From positions 14,829,501 through 14,893,500 of the forward strand of contig JAYKKI010000037.1 of assembly GCA_039881145.1 (NCBI GenBank): a DNA stretch of 64,000 nucleotides, in the 5' to 3' direction. The notes below the pieces were generated by a model. The model did no database searches. It was not told the DNA's origin and worked only from the letters and a program-made list of their open reading frames with translations. Of the stretch, positions 47,913-63,669 are shown piece after piece. This stretch comes from Druceiella hillmani (taxonomy: Eukaryota > Arthropoda > Insecta > Lepidoptera > Hepialidae). Both the position numbers and the translations under genes were made by a program. Each line of letters opens with the position of its first letter. Position 1 is the stretch's first letter.

Positions 47913-48990
47913 CATGCAAACTTCATTTACCCTTAAGCTGATCTCGTGGTATCCATTACAATCGATGGCGTCAATGATAAGATCACTGTGCGCTGGCAAG
48001 ACGTATCTCCATACTATTAAAATATTCGGCCGTTTAATAAAAATTAAATATGGTAATTTATAAGTCGAAATATGCTCTCCGTGTTAATCGTTTGTGTAGT
48101 TATAAGCGGAGTATTTTATGACAACATACATTAGACGTAAGCTTTGCTAAAATTGTAAATTAGAGTTGAGCTAATAAAAATAATAATATTAGTGCTGGCT
48201 TACTTCAATGTAACCTACGAATTAAGAATGCAAGCGTGAAGGTTAAAAAGTTTAATAAAGTGTATTAGTTCTTCAGCTCTACCAAATTCACTGTGACTCT
48301 CATTAACTAGCTGGTATGGATTGGACTTGAAATCAGAATAAACTTTGCGTTATTTTTTGTTTAACTTCTGATTTGTTTACAGCATCTCTATGTTAGCGGA
48401 TTTGACAACTATTATAGCTTGCTATTTCAGTTACATTTTTTGCACATTTAATTATTCCTAAATGCATTCATAATTTTATATCATTATTCTAATTTTGTGG
48501 TCCCATCTCAAAAGATTCAAGTAAATTTTTATGACATTTTCTCATGGAAAATTAAGTCACTCATTATATTTTGTATAATGAATTAAATGAAATTACAGCA
48601 GTTCAAATTAAAATAAGTGACATTCGTTGCTGACCTTCAATCTTATTTATGTTTTCACCAATTTCAAACATTTCCGAATGTGGTCTGAAGTATTTTTCTC
48701 AAATAACGAAATTCTTTAATTTTTTTGCCAAAGTATTCTCTCTAAATATAGGCTGAGATAAAGCACTTGATACATAATCAGAACTAAAAAAGGAAAACAT
48801 CAAATTAGGCTGAACGTAACCCGGGAGTATTTTCAACAAGATAACAATATCCTCAGGGCGCGTTCCTCTAACGGAACTAATTCGAAGAACAAATAAGGCA
48901 GAATTTCAGCAATCAGCAAGCAGAGTAAACATAAATGAAACAATTAGCCCCTAATTGCTGCTGTTGAAAATTTTACATCCATTCTTGGTT

Positions 48991-49172
48991 ATTCAGGTTT
49001 CCCAGTATTATGGAAGTATATGATAGTCTCGGGCCGTAATGGAATTAGGCTGTTTGGGCGGGATGCGAGAGGCAAGTTGAATTTTAAATTAAACTTGGCG
49101 TCTAATGTAAGATATAATGGCCGGCACGGCTGCAGTAGAGCGGGTGTTTGATTATTAGTGGCTGACTGAATT
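48991..49172 (-). other. Conserved island of P2, right copy
   Basis: Ungapped partner of 46557-46738, about 80% identical. The minus-strand open frame 48989-49186 that covers it is interrupted in the other copy, arguing against a coding role. Confidence 0.8.
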
Positions 49173-50277
49173 GGGAGTTTGGCCATTCAGACTCTTTTGA
49201 TAGGTTTTTTTTTTATTTCTTAGTGTATTTAAATTAGGACATAGGAAAAGGAAAATCTAAAAAGAGTCAATAATTTGGTCAATTCATATTTAAAACTATT
49301 ATCAGGCACACTGGCAATACGTAAATAAAATTTAGGGCTTATTTTTGATTCAGCGAAAGAAAAATAAAACAATTAAATTTAGTTTAGAGTTTATTTTTTC
49401 CAATCATAATCAATCTGATGAAAAATTGCAGATTTTCAGTAGATTGCTAGTTTTCTGAAGTTTTATTTTTTTTATTATTTGAAGAAATTAACTAAGTGTC
49501 AAGAGAGAATAAAAGACAAACGATGCTCGTATGTCAAGGTAGTATACTTTGAAAATCAATAATTTGACGACTTTTAATTTTGTATATAAAATCGCGTTCA
49601 AATCTAATTATATTTATCGACATCTTTGTTAATGTGAATCTATCATTTCAGTAAATTCGATGTTTTATAGCAAAGTAATACAGAAATCTATATGAAAATA
49701 CGGTTTTTATTTTAAAATAATTATCAAAACAAAACCTGCACTTGAAATAAAATGTCAATAGGGCAGATGTAAATTGGAGAATAACCACTATGCCGTTCTT
49801 TTTATCAACGAAACATTTGATTTATCTGATGCAGAATAATTCAGCTAATATCAGTTGTCCAGGATAGAGGTTCAGTCTATATCTAGTAAATAACTCGTAT
49901 TTAATTCTTTGTTTGATGATTAAAAAATTGGTTCTAAGTCTATTTGAAAATTATTTACTCTTTTTCAGTTTAATTTTTCGAATGTCTAAATATCTTTTTC
50001 TATACAAATTGTCCTTTTATCTTAATGGTTGTTTGATATTTGTTACAGTAATTTTAAAATTTTACAGATCGAATACTACAGCTTTTATAGTTAAGTAAAT
50101 AGTGTGTAACAAACAAATATCTTAATCTCCATTTTAATTCGTGGTGTGAAGTGTTATTTCATACCTACCTAATCCACGCCTATAAAATATACACATATTT
50201 AGAAAAATATGAGTTTTTAAAAGTAAAACGTGAGAAACTTCATTTAAATTAAGTATGTGTACATATATCCATACATA

Positions 50278-50404
<127 letters not shown>

Positions 50405-52650
50405 CATGTTTATATATTATTAAATGGTAGCACCACGTATGATTTCAATGCTATATTAATGTGGCAGTCAATTTTAGGTTACTCCTTTTTCCTACTAAAC
50501 ACATCCATAAATAAATCACGAATGTAAAATTTCACGGTATAGTCGTCATTCATCCTTATAGTTATTGAACGTACAAGAAATGTGTAAACTGTGAATATAA
50601 ATTGCTGCTTATCTTACCCATGTAACTACTTTACAAACATAGTATACCTAATATAATGTAAATAAACGGTTTAATTTGTGTACAAGTGAAAGGCAAATTT
50701 ACTTCAAAAAAAACATAAAAGTTTGTGAAAATCAATAATAATGTTAATAACAAAATATGCACTTATATACTTGTTATATCATCATGAAATATTGGCAGTT
50801 GTGGATTAATACGAAGAAGAAGATTTGAGAAATAGTTATTTATAAAAGCTTAACAGCTAGATCTGTCACAGTACTGGACTTCACTAATAGTCTTTTAGAG
50901 CACTCAATGCATCCAATTCACAGCTTCATCGTGTTCATCTTGTGAAATGTAATTTTTTAAGAAGCATAATGCATTTTATTAAACCAGTGAGTGATTTTAA
51001 ATATTTTTCAGTAATAAAAACTAATACTAAATATTTATTACATACATATTATTTTCATACTAAATATTTAAATATTTGGTTTCTTCCATTTTTCAAATTT
51101 CGGCATTTCTTACTAAATTATTTACTATTAGATATCCATAAATGCGAGTAGATCTTTCAAGGAATTACCAAGATGAATATATTTAGAACAAAAAAAGTTT
51201 ACTTAGCATTTGGGAACGGAAACGTTTTTATCATGAACCCCACGCATGTGAATAATATGTTTGATAATATGTTTACACGGAAACAGATAATAATTACATA
51301 GTATTATTTTAATAGAAATATTAGCTCCCTTGTTTGTTCTCATAATTCTAAGTATATACAAAATCCTTGTGGAGCGATTTCCGTTACTATTTAATAGGTT
51401 TTTTCTTCAATGAAAACTCTGCTGAGAGTAAAAATATGAATTATTCGTAACGTTACTATTATCTGTATTTGTCATTTTACTCCTTATTTTTTTATTTATT
51501 CATTCACAGAACTACTTATTTTAATGTTTGTGTAAATTTTTAAATTTATATTTGCATATCTGGACTTTATTATTCACAAAACAAAAAAATCCGTGTAAAG
51601 TGTAGATAAAGAAATATGTAAATAACTTTTGATAGCATTTCATCATACGCAAGTCTTTTAACTGTGTAACGGTTACGTCACAATCAAAATATTATTAAAT
51701 TAAAATTATATATACTAAGTCCTCGTGTGAAGTCGCAGAAGTAAAAATTTTTATTGGAAGTATCTCTGTGCACTTTTTGTACACCAAAAATATGAACAAG
51801 CTCCAAAATTTACATCTAGATAACTTTGGAAACTAAAGCCACCTTGAAAATTTTATGTTTTAATCTTTTCTATTGCCCGAAGCACTTAAACAAACAGTTT
51901 CACTATTTCGACACTGATTGATATACAGGTTACTAAAAATATAAGACATCTCCCTCTTCCCTACAAATTGGAAGAAGTCGTTAAAAGAATTATAATTTGA
52001 CGCCCATGCAAAAAGTAAAAAAACGTCAAAAATTTTCGCACAGGTCTTCAATAAAGAAAAACTATAATTTTTTTTAATCGGAAGTGGTGGGACCAATTTA
52101 GAAGGTCTTAAATATGTGAGAAAAAGTCACTATTTTGTGTTTAGTATTATTGAATAAATTGTTCAGGTAGCTTTTAATATATACTTCGCCTTTTTGCATT
52201 AATAAATATACTATATTAAATATATATAATAAACGAACAAATGAACCCAATATTAAATGTATAGTCCAATGCGTGCCGCGTGTGCCCCATACTCACTGAA
52301 GCGTGTCGAGAAAATAAATAGCCACCTCACGGCATGAGCTGCCTCACTTTGAACATTTTCAGTATTTGAAGCTTTTGTAATAATTTAAATAATCCTTTTC
52401 TTTATGATAAAAAAGAATACATTTTTTATAATGTCAGATAAAATAACACATAGTGGAAATTAGTTTAACAGAAATTGCTGGCATATTTGTGTAGACAATT
52501 CTTAACAAATTTGAGAATATAAAAATGCTTTACCACTTATACAAATAATATAAATTATTGAGGACACAAGCATTCATTTATAGATTTTTTTACTTTCCAC
52601 ACGGGCGTCAAATTGAACCCTTTTTCCTTCTTTGCCATAGAGAATAACAT

Positions 52651-52654
<4 letters not shown>

Positions 52655-52692
<38 letters not shown>

Positions 52693-52703
52693 ATATATAT
52701 ATA

Positions 52704-52765
<62 letters not shown>
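52655..52765. repeat. Long (TA)n microsatellite with ATGATA interruptions
   Basis: About 110 bp of TA dinucleotides with two atgatatata interruptions. Absent from the mirrored position near 42.1 kb, although both flanks there are homologous (gacgcccgtgtgaaa against its complement). Confidence 0.97.
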
Positions 52766-52769
<4 letters not shown>

Positions 52770-55700
52770 TGTGCAATATATTGAAATTTTCTCAATAAAT
52801 TGTGTCAGTTAATTTTAATATCAATTAATTAATTACTGACGCTGATTGCCATTTTCACATATTGTAAATGAAATTATGTGATATGTCTCTTTTCTACAAT
52901 AAGAAAGAAAGTTGTTTGAGAGTCATCAAAAGAATCGCGGTTGAAAGGATTTAGGCCGAAACTTTAGACAATTTCTCGAACTGTCATTAAAAAAGGCGAG
53001 TCGTCAAACTTGAAAGATTAATTTGATTACCTTCAGAGGAAAAAGTGTCAAATTGGGCGGTCGACCTTTGAAAGGTACTCGGAACGAAATTAATTTTTGA
53101 AAGAAAACCGTAATAAATTTTCCGCACTGGCGCTTGACTGAATTAATTATTTATTAATTCACTCTTCCTTTGAGGTGAAAACTCAATTGTCACCACGAAA
53201 AACAAATGAAAGGTTCCAGTAATGTAGTAGTTTTTTTATTTGCAAATTGCCTCAAGAAATTTTAATAATAAAAAAGATTTCGTTTTAATTTTTAATGGAA
53301 AAAGGCATAGGCTTTATTTTAATTTAAAAGTGAAAGACTATTCAAACTGTGTTTTAAACAAAATCTGTGGCAAAAAGTATGTACAGTGACATTCACATGT
53401 ATATTTTGGACATAATAAGCGAGGAGATTCTAAATTACGGGAATAGACTAGGGGTGTCCGCGTAGGGTGTGCCGACTTAGGTATCAATTTTTATTATTTG
53501 GATGATACCGTATATAGCCAATGAGTTACTTCATATCAAATTAAGTGTAAAAATCAAAATGGATTGATTTATATAAATTGTAAATAAGTGAGAGGAGTAG
53601 GAATATTGCGAAATGAAAGAAAGGGCAGCATAAATGACATTAGCAAAGAAAACAGCTGAGAGAATTGTATCCTTGGTTTTTCCATGAAATAAATAACACT
53701 TATGCCTTTATATATATTCTTCAGCTGCAATAGGTTTGCCTTACAACGTTTGTAAACGTTGAGATTTATAATACTTTTATGAAAAAATAACTAAAACTAA
53801 TTATTTATGGAATAATCCACCAATCAATTCAGAGTGTAAAATCGTTATACATTAATACTAGTTTAAATTGTACAGTCAGTGAGCAATGAACCGATTAGTC
53901 TGATCCAATATGTCAGGTAACATTCTCACAGTATCATACTCGTAGTTTCTCAATCAATATACTAATTAGCCTCTGCGTATAGAAAAGGATTAAATATGAA
54001 GGTAACGAATGGGAACTCTGACATATATTTAATGTATGGAGATGATGATGTTTTATTGACATAATATAATATATACTTAATACGATTAATAAAATGAGAG
54101 TTTCAGGTGTACTGAGAAAATCACGTTTGTGGAAAATTAACAAGTGTAATTAAGAGGAAGATCGATCGTAGCGATGCAGCCGACCGGAACGTCACCGTAA
54201 AAGGTAATGTGGAAATTATTTTAATTTCTAATAGGTTCTAATAAATAACTGTATAATTGAAATGGTAGAATGAAATAATATGATTATAAAAATAAGTTTT
54301 CTTGTATTAGGTTAAGTAGATGAGTTTTCTACTTAGGAAATTTATCCCTGGGGACGGAAAGAGAGGAAATTATTCAAAATATTAAATATGTACATAACTA
54401 CTCGTGAAAATTTAAGATTAGTTTATTGAAATCACCCGTATATTTTACAGTATAAGTGTATGGTGAAGAGGGCATTATTGATTTTTTTTCTCTTCTATTT
54501 TCATATATAATCCATTTCCTCGTGTCATATTTCATAAATCGCTAGTACCAAAATTCTACTTATATCAAGATATTTAGCGAAATCTTCCTAGTTTTTTCAG
54601 CTAAAAACTACTTTTATGGACTGCATAAAAATCTGCGTTTCTAAATATGTCGGTCTCTACTGCATTGTAATAGCTTTTCAACACATAATTTGTTACATTC
54701 AGCCAAATAATCTCATTTAGAACACTTCATAAAAAGCGCCGTCTAATTTTCGCTTACGTTTCAAGCTCCGGGATATCCCGTGGTTTAATTTATCGAATGT
54801 TTCGGATTCTTCGTTAAGATTTTACCCTTTTGCCTAAAATATCAGTGGCGAGGATAATGCTCGTGAGTCTGTATATATATGACCGGCTTAAACATTATTC
54901 GGTGCAAAACATCTGATGTCGCGTCTTTATGTTTGTAATTTGCTGTTCCCGTTTAATTAGAAAGCATCATTTTTTTTTAATTCAAATAACAATCAGCACT
55001 TTTGTGTTTCTATTAATTGAAACATTTAATACTTTTGTAATCTGACAAATCCCCTTGCGCCAAATACATGTTTTTGTTTTTTTCGGATTGTAAATAAAGT
55101 GTTACAAATTTATTTGATTCATATATTATATATCTAAGATTATACATGGTTATAATGTGTATAAAAACAAAAATTATTTTTTTCCTTTTTTCTTTAATGA
55201 CCTCGCAGTTCGGAATGTCTCTTGACCTATTTTCCTATAATCCTTATTACCCACAATATCAGTTACATTTCAGAGGGCCAATATATCTTAGTTAGACTTA
55301 TTTTCTTCCACGCTGAAAAACTTTGAAAATCCAAAAGTTTCGTCTAAATGGTTTTCTATAATTTATTTTTGAAAGTAATTGGCCCTAATCGTTATTTCTA
55401 TATCCTCGTAAATACCTATGCTGCTCATGGTACCTCCATGGAACGTCATTTCGTTTTGATAAATATTTCTTTGAGGAATAGTAGGTTTGTTTTTAATGCA
55501 TTTATTGACAAAATTCTTGTTAACTAATTAATCGACATTTGCTTTTTTCCGCATAGTGTCAATAGCTACAGCATCTAAACTTAAGACACAAATAACTTCA
55601 TAAAACAATTTGCCTTTAAGTAAATAAGTTTCAGTAAAATCGAATATAATTTAATTTTATACGGATAATGATTAAATTTAAATTCTATACATTTAAGCAA

Positions 55701-58069
55701 CTATTGATCCTATCACTTATTTTAACGTAAATTAGAGGCACAATATATTCAGCGAGTCAGTTAAGTAATATTTTTTCGCCAACGGTTTTAATACACATCT
55801 TGTGCAAAAATACGCGACAAATTTAAACCATGAATTGTCTTGAGAGTAAATTATATTTCATTATTCTACAACCTTATGGTCATCCTCACGTACTTCAGCA
55901 TGTACGTAGCAAAAAAATCCCGTAAATCTAAGAAAATTGGCATTTTCTCGTGGGAAGAAACATGCCATTGGCAATTTCAATTTTCTTTTCAGAATTATCC
56001 CTCTTGCACCTTTATTAAATTTATTTTTTTTTCAGGAAGCACCCTCTTTTCTTATTGTACTGTTTGTGCTTAATACCGTGAAGATGTCCTTTGTAACATT
56101 CCATATTAGATAACTATTTACAAGATAGTATATATTCACGATAATTTATTCACAATGAATAATTCATTTCATTCTCAGTCTTGATATGAAATCTTACTGA
56201 CTTCATTGTTATACGATGTTAATCGACACAATATTAACGATGTTAACACAATATTAGCGATGTTAATCGTTAACTTTGTGTTCTCAATTCAACTATCAAA
56301 TTAATTTTGAAAAGTGAACTGAATGTCTGTAAACGGAGAAATCTTTTTATTTTGCGATGTATATGTATAGTTACCTGTTTCTTCGTAATATTTTGTTTGT
56401 GGAAAAAATCACCAATCCCCACTGGGAATTGCACTTAAGACTTCAAAAAAAAAATCAACAATCAATTAAGGAAATTGTTACATATGCAAAACAGTTCTTT
56501 GATGTCGGAAGTACGGTTAAGAATACAGTCTTATAATTCACACAGATATACTTATATAACCTATCTTTACAAATAACATATGCATGCTCATAGATAGCAC
56601 GCATTACTTTCTATTTAATTTTTTGGATGGGAGTTTGATTTAGTTACATCCTTTCTGGTAAGTTCTAAGAAATTAATAATAATAATTAATAAAGAAACTT
56701 TTGATTACCCATTAAATTTCTTTGCATTTTTATATTCATATGGAAGATAAAATGTTTACTATTAATAATTTATACAAAACCATTTATATGGGTATTTTAT
56801 TATGTAGTTTCAGAATTGATTTATAATAATAAATGTTCAGTATTATAGTTTAGTCTTGTAATTTGGAAACAATCTGCACAGGATATTATAACGCCTCGTT
56901 TTCTCGTCTCGTGAATCCTTCTGCGATCCAACTACGTAGAGCATTAGAGTTCGAGAAAATAAAATCGTTGCGACTCTTTTGAATGTTACTTGTATCACTG
57001 TCATGCCAATGTACATTAATTTTATAAAATGCGGTATAATTGGAAAGAATTCAGTGTTTTCTAATTCTCTTTTTTTATAAGTATTCGATTAGTAGAAAAA
57101 ATAATAAAGAAATATATAAATGCATTAGGTGAGGTTTATTTTAAATATATGTATATTATTTTATTTATGCAGATTTTTGCATCGTAATAAATTAAACTAC
57201 AAATTGAAAAAAAAATGATAAATAAATATTTTATAAATATAACACTAAACATTAAATTAAAATGGCTTAAGTATATGAATAAATATGAAATTTATTAATT
57301 CTAAAAAAATAATTTGTAATTTAGTTAGTTCATCTTAACTTTTACTTCCAAAAAGTGCGAAATTATGTCATTTATATAGACTTATTTTATGTTTTCTGTA
57401 TTTTCTGTATTTTTTTTATATTTCAAACGATTGTTATCTCGGTTGGTTGTGTCTATTTATTGCTAGTTCTTATATATGTAAAACTGATTCAATGGTTTCA
57501 AGTATCTTTTACATTATTCCATGGATATGAAAGAAATGATTTGATTAGGGTCATTGAACTCCTTTAGTTAGATAGGCTGAGGGATTTTTCTTTCTCAGTT
57601 GAATGCAACTTTTTAAATAGATGGTGACTTTGTGACATCCGAAACTTAGGGAAATAGAAGATAAATTGAGAACGGATATTACCTCAAAGAGGAAATTATA
57701 TTCTTCGTAACCATATTGTAAAATAAATCTCTAGTTAATTTACAATAATTTCTTAGGCATGAACTTTTGTTATTACCATACTCATGCGTTTTTAATTTAT
57801 AGAAAATTGGTATGTAAAAGTTTGCACACCAAATTTTATTTATGAAATAGTACAATAAAAATGATTCCAACTATTAGCGCTGCACATAGATATTCTAAAT
57901 TGACTTTGAATAATTTGCAACATCATTTTGTTCAAAAGCAATCCCAGTCAGGAAGAATATTTTTTATCGAATGGCGGGAATCATCAAACTAAAATTAAAA
58001 ATTAATGTAAAATTTATTTCGATATTTATTATTATAAATTAAAAAAAAAATACTAATGCACTTACATTT

Positions 58070-61000
58070 GTAGCTCCACCTTTTTGTATATTTCAGTAAG
58101 TCCTTGAATGGAAAACTTCGTAATATTTTAATTATTGTTATATCACGTAAATTCTGAATTGCAAATTTTCCTAAAATAAAAATACGAAAAATAGCAATTC
58201 ATGTAATTAATAGAAAAATTTAATACTCTTGATATTATTTACAGTTAAGGTATTTTATCATACAAGTGAGTCTGAGACTGTACTACGATCTATGGAATTT
58301 TAAAGCTTCTACCTCTTAACTTTTAAAAAATACAGATAGACAGAGAGACTGGTATTTTAACGGAGGCTAATATTTAATCGTATGGTATCTAATTTTGGTC
58401 TTTTCCTTTAATGTATTTCCTGTTAGTTTATTTTATACTCAGTATTTTGTAATCATATTTAACATTGAATTTTAATTCAATAATTTTTAACACATCAGTG
58501 TGTGAAAGGCACTTCAATGACATTTGCTCTATAAACTAGCAGTGACGGAGACGAACATCGCATGGAAGTTTGTCGTAATTACTAAGTGGTAATTTGTGCA
58601 CATTAGTTACACTGTATAAGGTCTTATTTTTTATTATAAGCCACAGCTTTTAGAACATTAACGCTGATGACACTCTCTTATTTTATGACATGAAATATTA
58701 AACCTTACCAAAGTCATATTACACGCCGCGTCTGTTTGCCGCATTTAAAAATATAAAAATATGTTCAATAGGTAACATAATGTTCACGTTTTTGTGCCGA
58801 ATTAAATATGTGATTTAATTTCTCTAAAATCTGTTAGCATTAAAAAGGAGGTAAGTTGCGCACCGCTCATGTTCCATTGTTTTTATTTTGTACTTATTCT
58901 CTACCATTTGCATGACAAAATTAAGGGCAAAAGGTAAGTAATATTAAAATGCTTCCGGATTTTTTCGATATCATATACCCCCTCTATGTACTTCATAAAC
59001 AAATAAATCTCCAGTTCATTTGAGCTATTGTTAATTAACCTTTGAGGAATCCCGATCTCCATTAACTCTGCGAGCTTTACTACTACATATATACTTATTG
59101 CATTTATATTAATAATGGGTGTTACGAAACTATATATGATAAGTGAACAATTGAAAAATTATCTATGAATACTCTCAGAAAACGATAAAAATACCTAATT
59201 AAAATTATCTACATCACAAATGTATTCCACAAAAAACAATTTCACTCCACAAAAAGCATATCACTCGCTGAAGTGGTCTTTTAATTTTTATATCTTTGTC
59301 TTCACACACAATCAATTTTGTGGTTTCGCAGAGAACCCTTGTAATTCCTTATGTCTCTGCGCTCGCCCCCTGTCCGCTTATCTGTCTGTCCTGACCTTGC
59401 GATTTCTACAATTTTAGATTAAAGTGCATAAATTTTGTGAAATCTTAGTGAATACTTCCAAAATATTAGAAAAAGAAAACCTTTTTTTAATTTTTATTTC
59501 TCCATAAATTTAAAGTGAGACCGAAAAATTTGTTTTCAACCACTCTATTAAATAATATATAATAAAGAAGGTACCATAAATTTAAATGAGGTGTCGTTTT
59601 TTTTCTTAAATTCTGTTTTAAAAATATTAGCCTAAAAGTGATTTTCTCTCTGATTTTTCGATCAATTGTGTAAACATTTCATAAAATTTTAAACACTAAT
59701 ATTTGAATTGAGCTTTTAATTCTAATATCTTAAATCACTTTTATCAGCTATACCCAGTAATGTAATTATTCTACATACATCTGTTAACAATATGAATTCT
59801 GACACGAACTTCGCCAGATTTTACGTAAAAGGTAAAGAGACTTCGATGCTTGCCTTTCAGTAGGTCACGATAGTCTTTCTCACAACTTTCCTTCGAATAC
59901 AAATTTTAAACAATGGTAAAAGTTGTGTGCCTGTAAGTATTTTGGAATAATTTTGAAAAAAATTTCCTTTTTATTCAAAGTATTTTCCGAAATAATGGAA
60001 GATTAAAATTTAAAAGTGGAGTTTAAGTATCATATGAAAAAGGGCAATGAGATCAAATATTATATTTTTCCTTCCACTCGACTCAGAATTTTTCTAGCCA
60101 AACATATTTTATTCTAAAATATATATATTATTAAAAAAATTAAAAAAATATTTTTGTGGAGGAATCTTTTTTAACTTTGATTCCCTAAGGTTTAGATCAT
60201 AATCAAATATATATTTATCGAGTATTGTAATTTATCACTGGCATTCATAAAGAAAATCTCAATATGCGAGTTCTTCTCACATTTTGCGGGTTTTAATGTA
60301 CTAAGCAATATTTTTTCTTCTCTATTTTGTCTTTAGTCATTTATATTGTGCCGAATTCATAATTTTGTGACATCGTGTTAGCGACATCTGTCTCACATGT
60401 TGTTATTTAGGTGAAATATGCTTAAGTCGACTGAAGATATATGATCTGACTCACCGCCCTATCATCTGTATCTTATTCCCATCCCTTGGACTGACAGTTG
60501 TACAATGTAAAGATGTCATTATTTAGATTGATATTAAATGAATTTCAATAGTTATTAAACAAATCTTAAAATTGTTCGGTCAATTTGCCTCGAATTCATT
60601 TTAGCAGGAGAAGTTAATGTTTATAATTCGTAAATATTACAATCAAATATTGTTTAAAATTTACATTTTTCTTAGATTTCATACATCCATTAAAACTTTT
60701 CCATAGTTTATAATATTAAGTAATTGAACAAATTTTAATTTTTGCAAAACTTCTTTTTATTTGTTGTTTATTTTTTGAAGTTGAAACTATATGTAATAAT
60801 TTTTCCTTAATTTATCAAAGTGCTTGGAAAAATTAATTCAACGAATCATCTCGATAGTCTACTTTGTATTCCAGTGAACCGCGTAACGGAGAACTTTAAA
60901 GATATTCATAATTATCAAATTCTTCAAAGCTTAGTCCGCTGCGTGCTTGCCGTACGGTGAAGTAGAGCGGTTTTCGCAAGAGATAAAGCTTTAAACATTC

Positions 61001-63120
61001 GTGCGCATTCACTCATATAGGCGGAATAAACAAATTACGTCACCTACGTGGGAGACCGAATTTTTCGTCGGTCTTTGCTTTTCAAAATACGTATTTACGG
61101 ATAAACGTAAACGACGTTTGCATGTGAAAATTTTGTAAAGTTGTCACAAAATTCATTGAGAAAGTTGGTCAATTTGTACGGAAAGGTTTAACGCAAAAAA
61201 AAAATTATTTAAATTGTTCGTCTAAATTACCGAATCACATTAGGGTGGCCTTTACTGGTTATATAACAAATTCCTCGTCATTATAAAACTTGCTAAATGA
61301 ACATATTCAATAAACAATGTATGTATTAATGCCATTTTCCAGTTTTGGATTAATTCCCTTTACTGAATATGTTAATAGATTGTTGTGTGACCGTGAGGCA
61401 TACAATTTAGAACAACACCTATGAGTAATATATAGATCTAGCTTGGCCCGCGGCTTCCCACGTCAGAATTTTATTAAAATTGCAAAAGTTGCCTTGACAC
61501 TTTGAGGTTATTTAGAAATATTGTTACATGAATATATTCATGTAGGTATAAAAATAATTTAAATATTTTGCCAATTTGACATATCTTTGTGCCATCTCTT
61601 GCAATATTGTAGTATTAAATTTGAGTTAGTTGGAAAAAATACTGACTTTTCATTATCGGAGAAAAAGAATTACTTGATAACAGTGATTTATCACCTCCAT
61701 AATATCGATTACATGTTCTGAAAATTGCACAAAGATCGGTTAAATATGTTGTAAAAATTACACCAACCACCAAATCAATTATTGTATTCACAAGAGTCCA
61801 AATAATTAAATACTATATCAAAATATTGATGCAAAGTTTACTTTTGATTGAACATTATGATTAACTTGTAAATGAAAACTATGTTAGAGAATAATGTTGA
61901 AAACTCTGGTTAATACTATGTCGCGTCGTATATCTGTGACTAATAATATTATTTCAAATTATAAATAAGAACATATTACACGAGCCGCGATTGATTGGAA
62001 TGATTACATAGGTACCTTCGATATTGTAGCTCTTGTTTTTTAGTAACTAAACAAATGCTTAATAGCAACTTAACATTAAATAATTCATTTTGTTGGAATT
62101 TTGGTAGTTTCGATAGTTTTTCGGGAATATTCGTAAACAATGATTATAATAGTGGTGAATTCAATAGAAATTCATCTGAAATGTATTATTAATTTATTTC
62201 AGTATAATAATAAATCGGCCATTAGGGTTATTTATCAAACTCACTATGACAGAAAAGAAAAATGATAACGTTGGATTACTAACTGCTAGACTAGTTCACT
62301 CCATTCCATAATAAATAATAATGAATATGAACATTGTAACTTCTAATTAATCACTGCGTAATTTCATTATAACATAGTATTAATACGTCATGCACATAAT
62401 CTTTGAATTAATAAGGGATACGAAACTTAAAACCAACCTTGAGAACAGTTGATATTGATATATTTCAACCCATAATTCAGTTCAAAAATTTATTTATTTC
62501 AACCCATAATTCCGTAAAAGTCAATTTTTATCAATATAATAATTGGGTTACATTTAATATCAAATTGAAACTTGTGTACTATATCGCTTTTTTTATTGGC
62601 TATTATTATTCACGCTATGATTATTCTAAAGATTTCATTGAATATTTAGAATTCACTTATTTTAACATAACGACGAGAATGAGAATTCTGTTCGTCAATG
62701 ATAAGCCCAGAGTTTCATGAAAAAGAAATAATGCAGTAAATGGAATATCAGTTGCCTCTACTACATAGGATATTATCTAATGTTCTGCATTGTTAATTCA
62801 AAGATATTCAGCATGATATCCATAGACATCGCGCAGACATTTTCTGGATCTTAAATTAATAGAGAACCACCTATGTGTAACTCCCCAGTAACTCACTTGT
62901 TTTATTAATTTTGTATTATTACTAAGGAGATCATCGCACAGACCGTGCTTTATTTAAGATAATGGAGTGGATGGATAAGTTAAAACGACACAGGATACCT
63001 TCGTGAGAATCAGATATATTCAAGAATGCATAAGGCGTTGCTTTGATAAATTATGTTTATAATACGTATAAATTACGATCGACAATCGGTTTCAGATATT
63101 AGGGATAATATGGAGTTTGG
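58070..63120. other. AT-rich noncoding stretch, nothing recognised
   Basis: No element, RNA gene or coding motif is recognised. A less AT-rich patch at about 60870-61090 (cgcgtaacggagaac, cgtgcttgccgtacggtgaa, cctacgtgggagaccg) stands out and may be conserved, but it has no partner in the window. atttcaacccataattc is repeated at about 62463 and 62496. Confidence 0.5.
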
Positions 63121-63125
63121 AATTC

Positions 63126-63188
<63 letters not shown>

Positions 63189-63191
63189 TAC
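63126..63191. repeat. (TA)n microsatellite
   Basis: About 65 bp of TA dinucleotides with TACATA and TACACATATATACG edges. Confidence 0.95.
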
Positions 63192-63651
63192 GTATCAATT
63201 TAAAATTATGTATGTATTACAAACGTTAGGTAGTAAAAAGCAAAATTATATCTAATAGGTCTTAATAATGCTAACTGAAAACATTTCAATTTTAAAATGT
63301 TCAACCAGAAATTGACTTCATTAATTTTAAACCAGAAGTCATTTTGTTTATAATTGTTCTATGGTAGTTCATATTATTATTTATTTTTAAATGAGTTATT
63401 TGTAAAAATATTGGAATGTTTGCAATTTCAATTTTTATAATTCTTATTACATAAGGTTTCTCCTACTTCCTCTACACAAATCTATAAAATAATTTTTATG
63501 TAGTTACAAATTCTTAAACTTTTATCACAAATTTCCAAAAAACACTTTTTCAGTTGCATTTTTAATAAAAATAAAAATATATTTCACAATTTGTTGATCT
63601 ACATATAAGTTATGATACTACGTTCATATTTATACATAACTAGCGGCCCGG

Positions 63652-63669
63652 TACGTGCTTCGCTACGTA
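63652..63669 (-). terminator. Helitron 3' terminal hairpin
   Basis: Stem tacgt (63652-63656) with acgta (63665-63669), loop gcttcgct. In rolling-circle transposition this hairpin acts as the transposition end signal; it is not claimed as a transcription terminator. Confidence 0.7.

Noticed and set aside
48989..49186. Minus-strand 65-residue frame in the P2 island (proline/leucine-rich)
   Set aside because: The reading frame is not conserved in the partner copy at 46.56-46.74 kb, and substitutions between copies are not concentrated at third codon positions.
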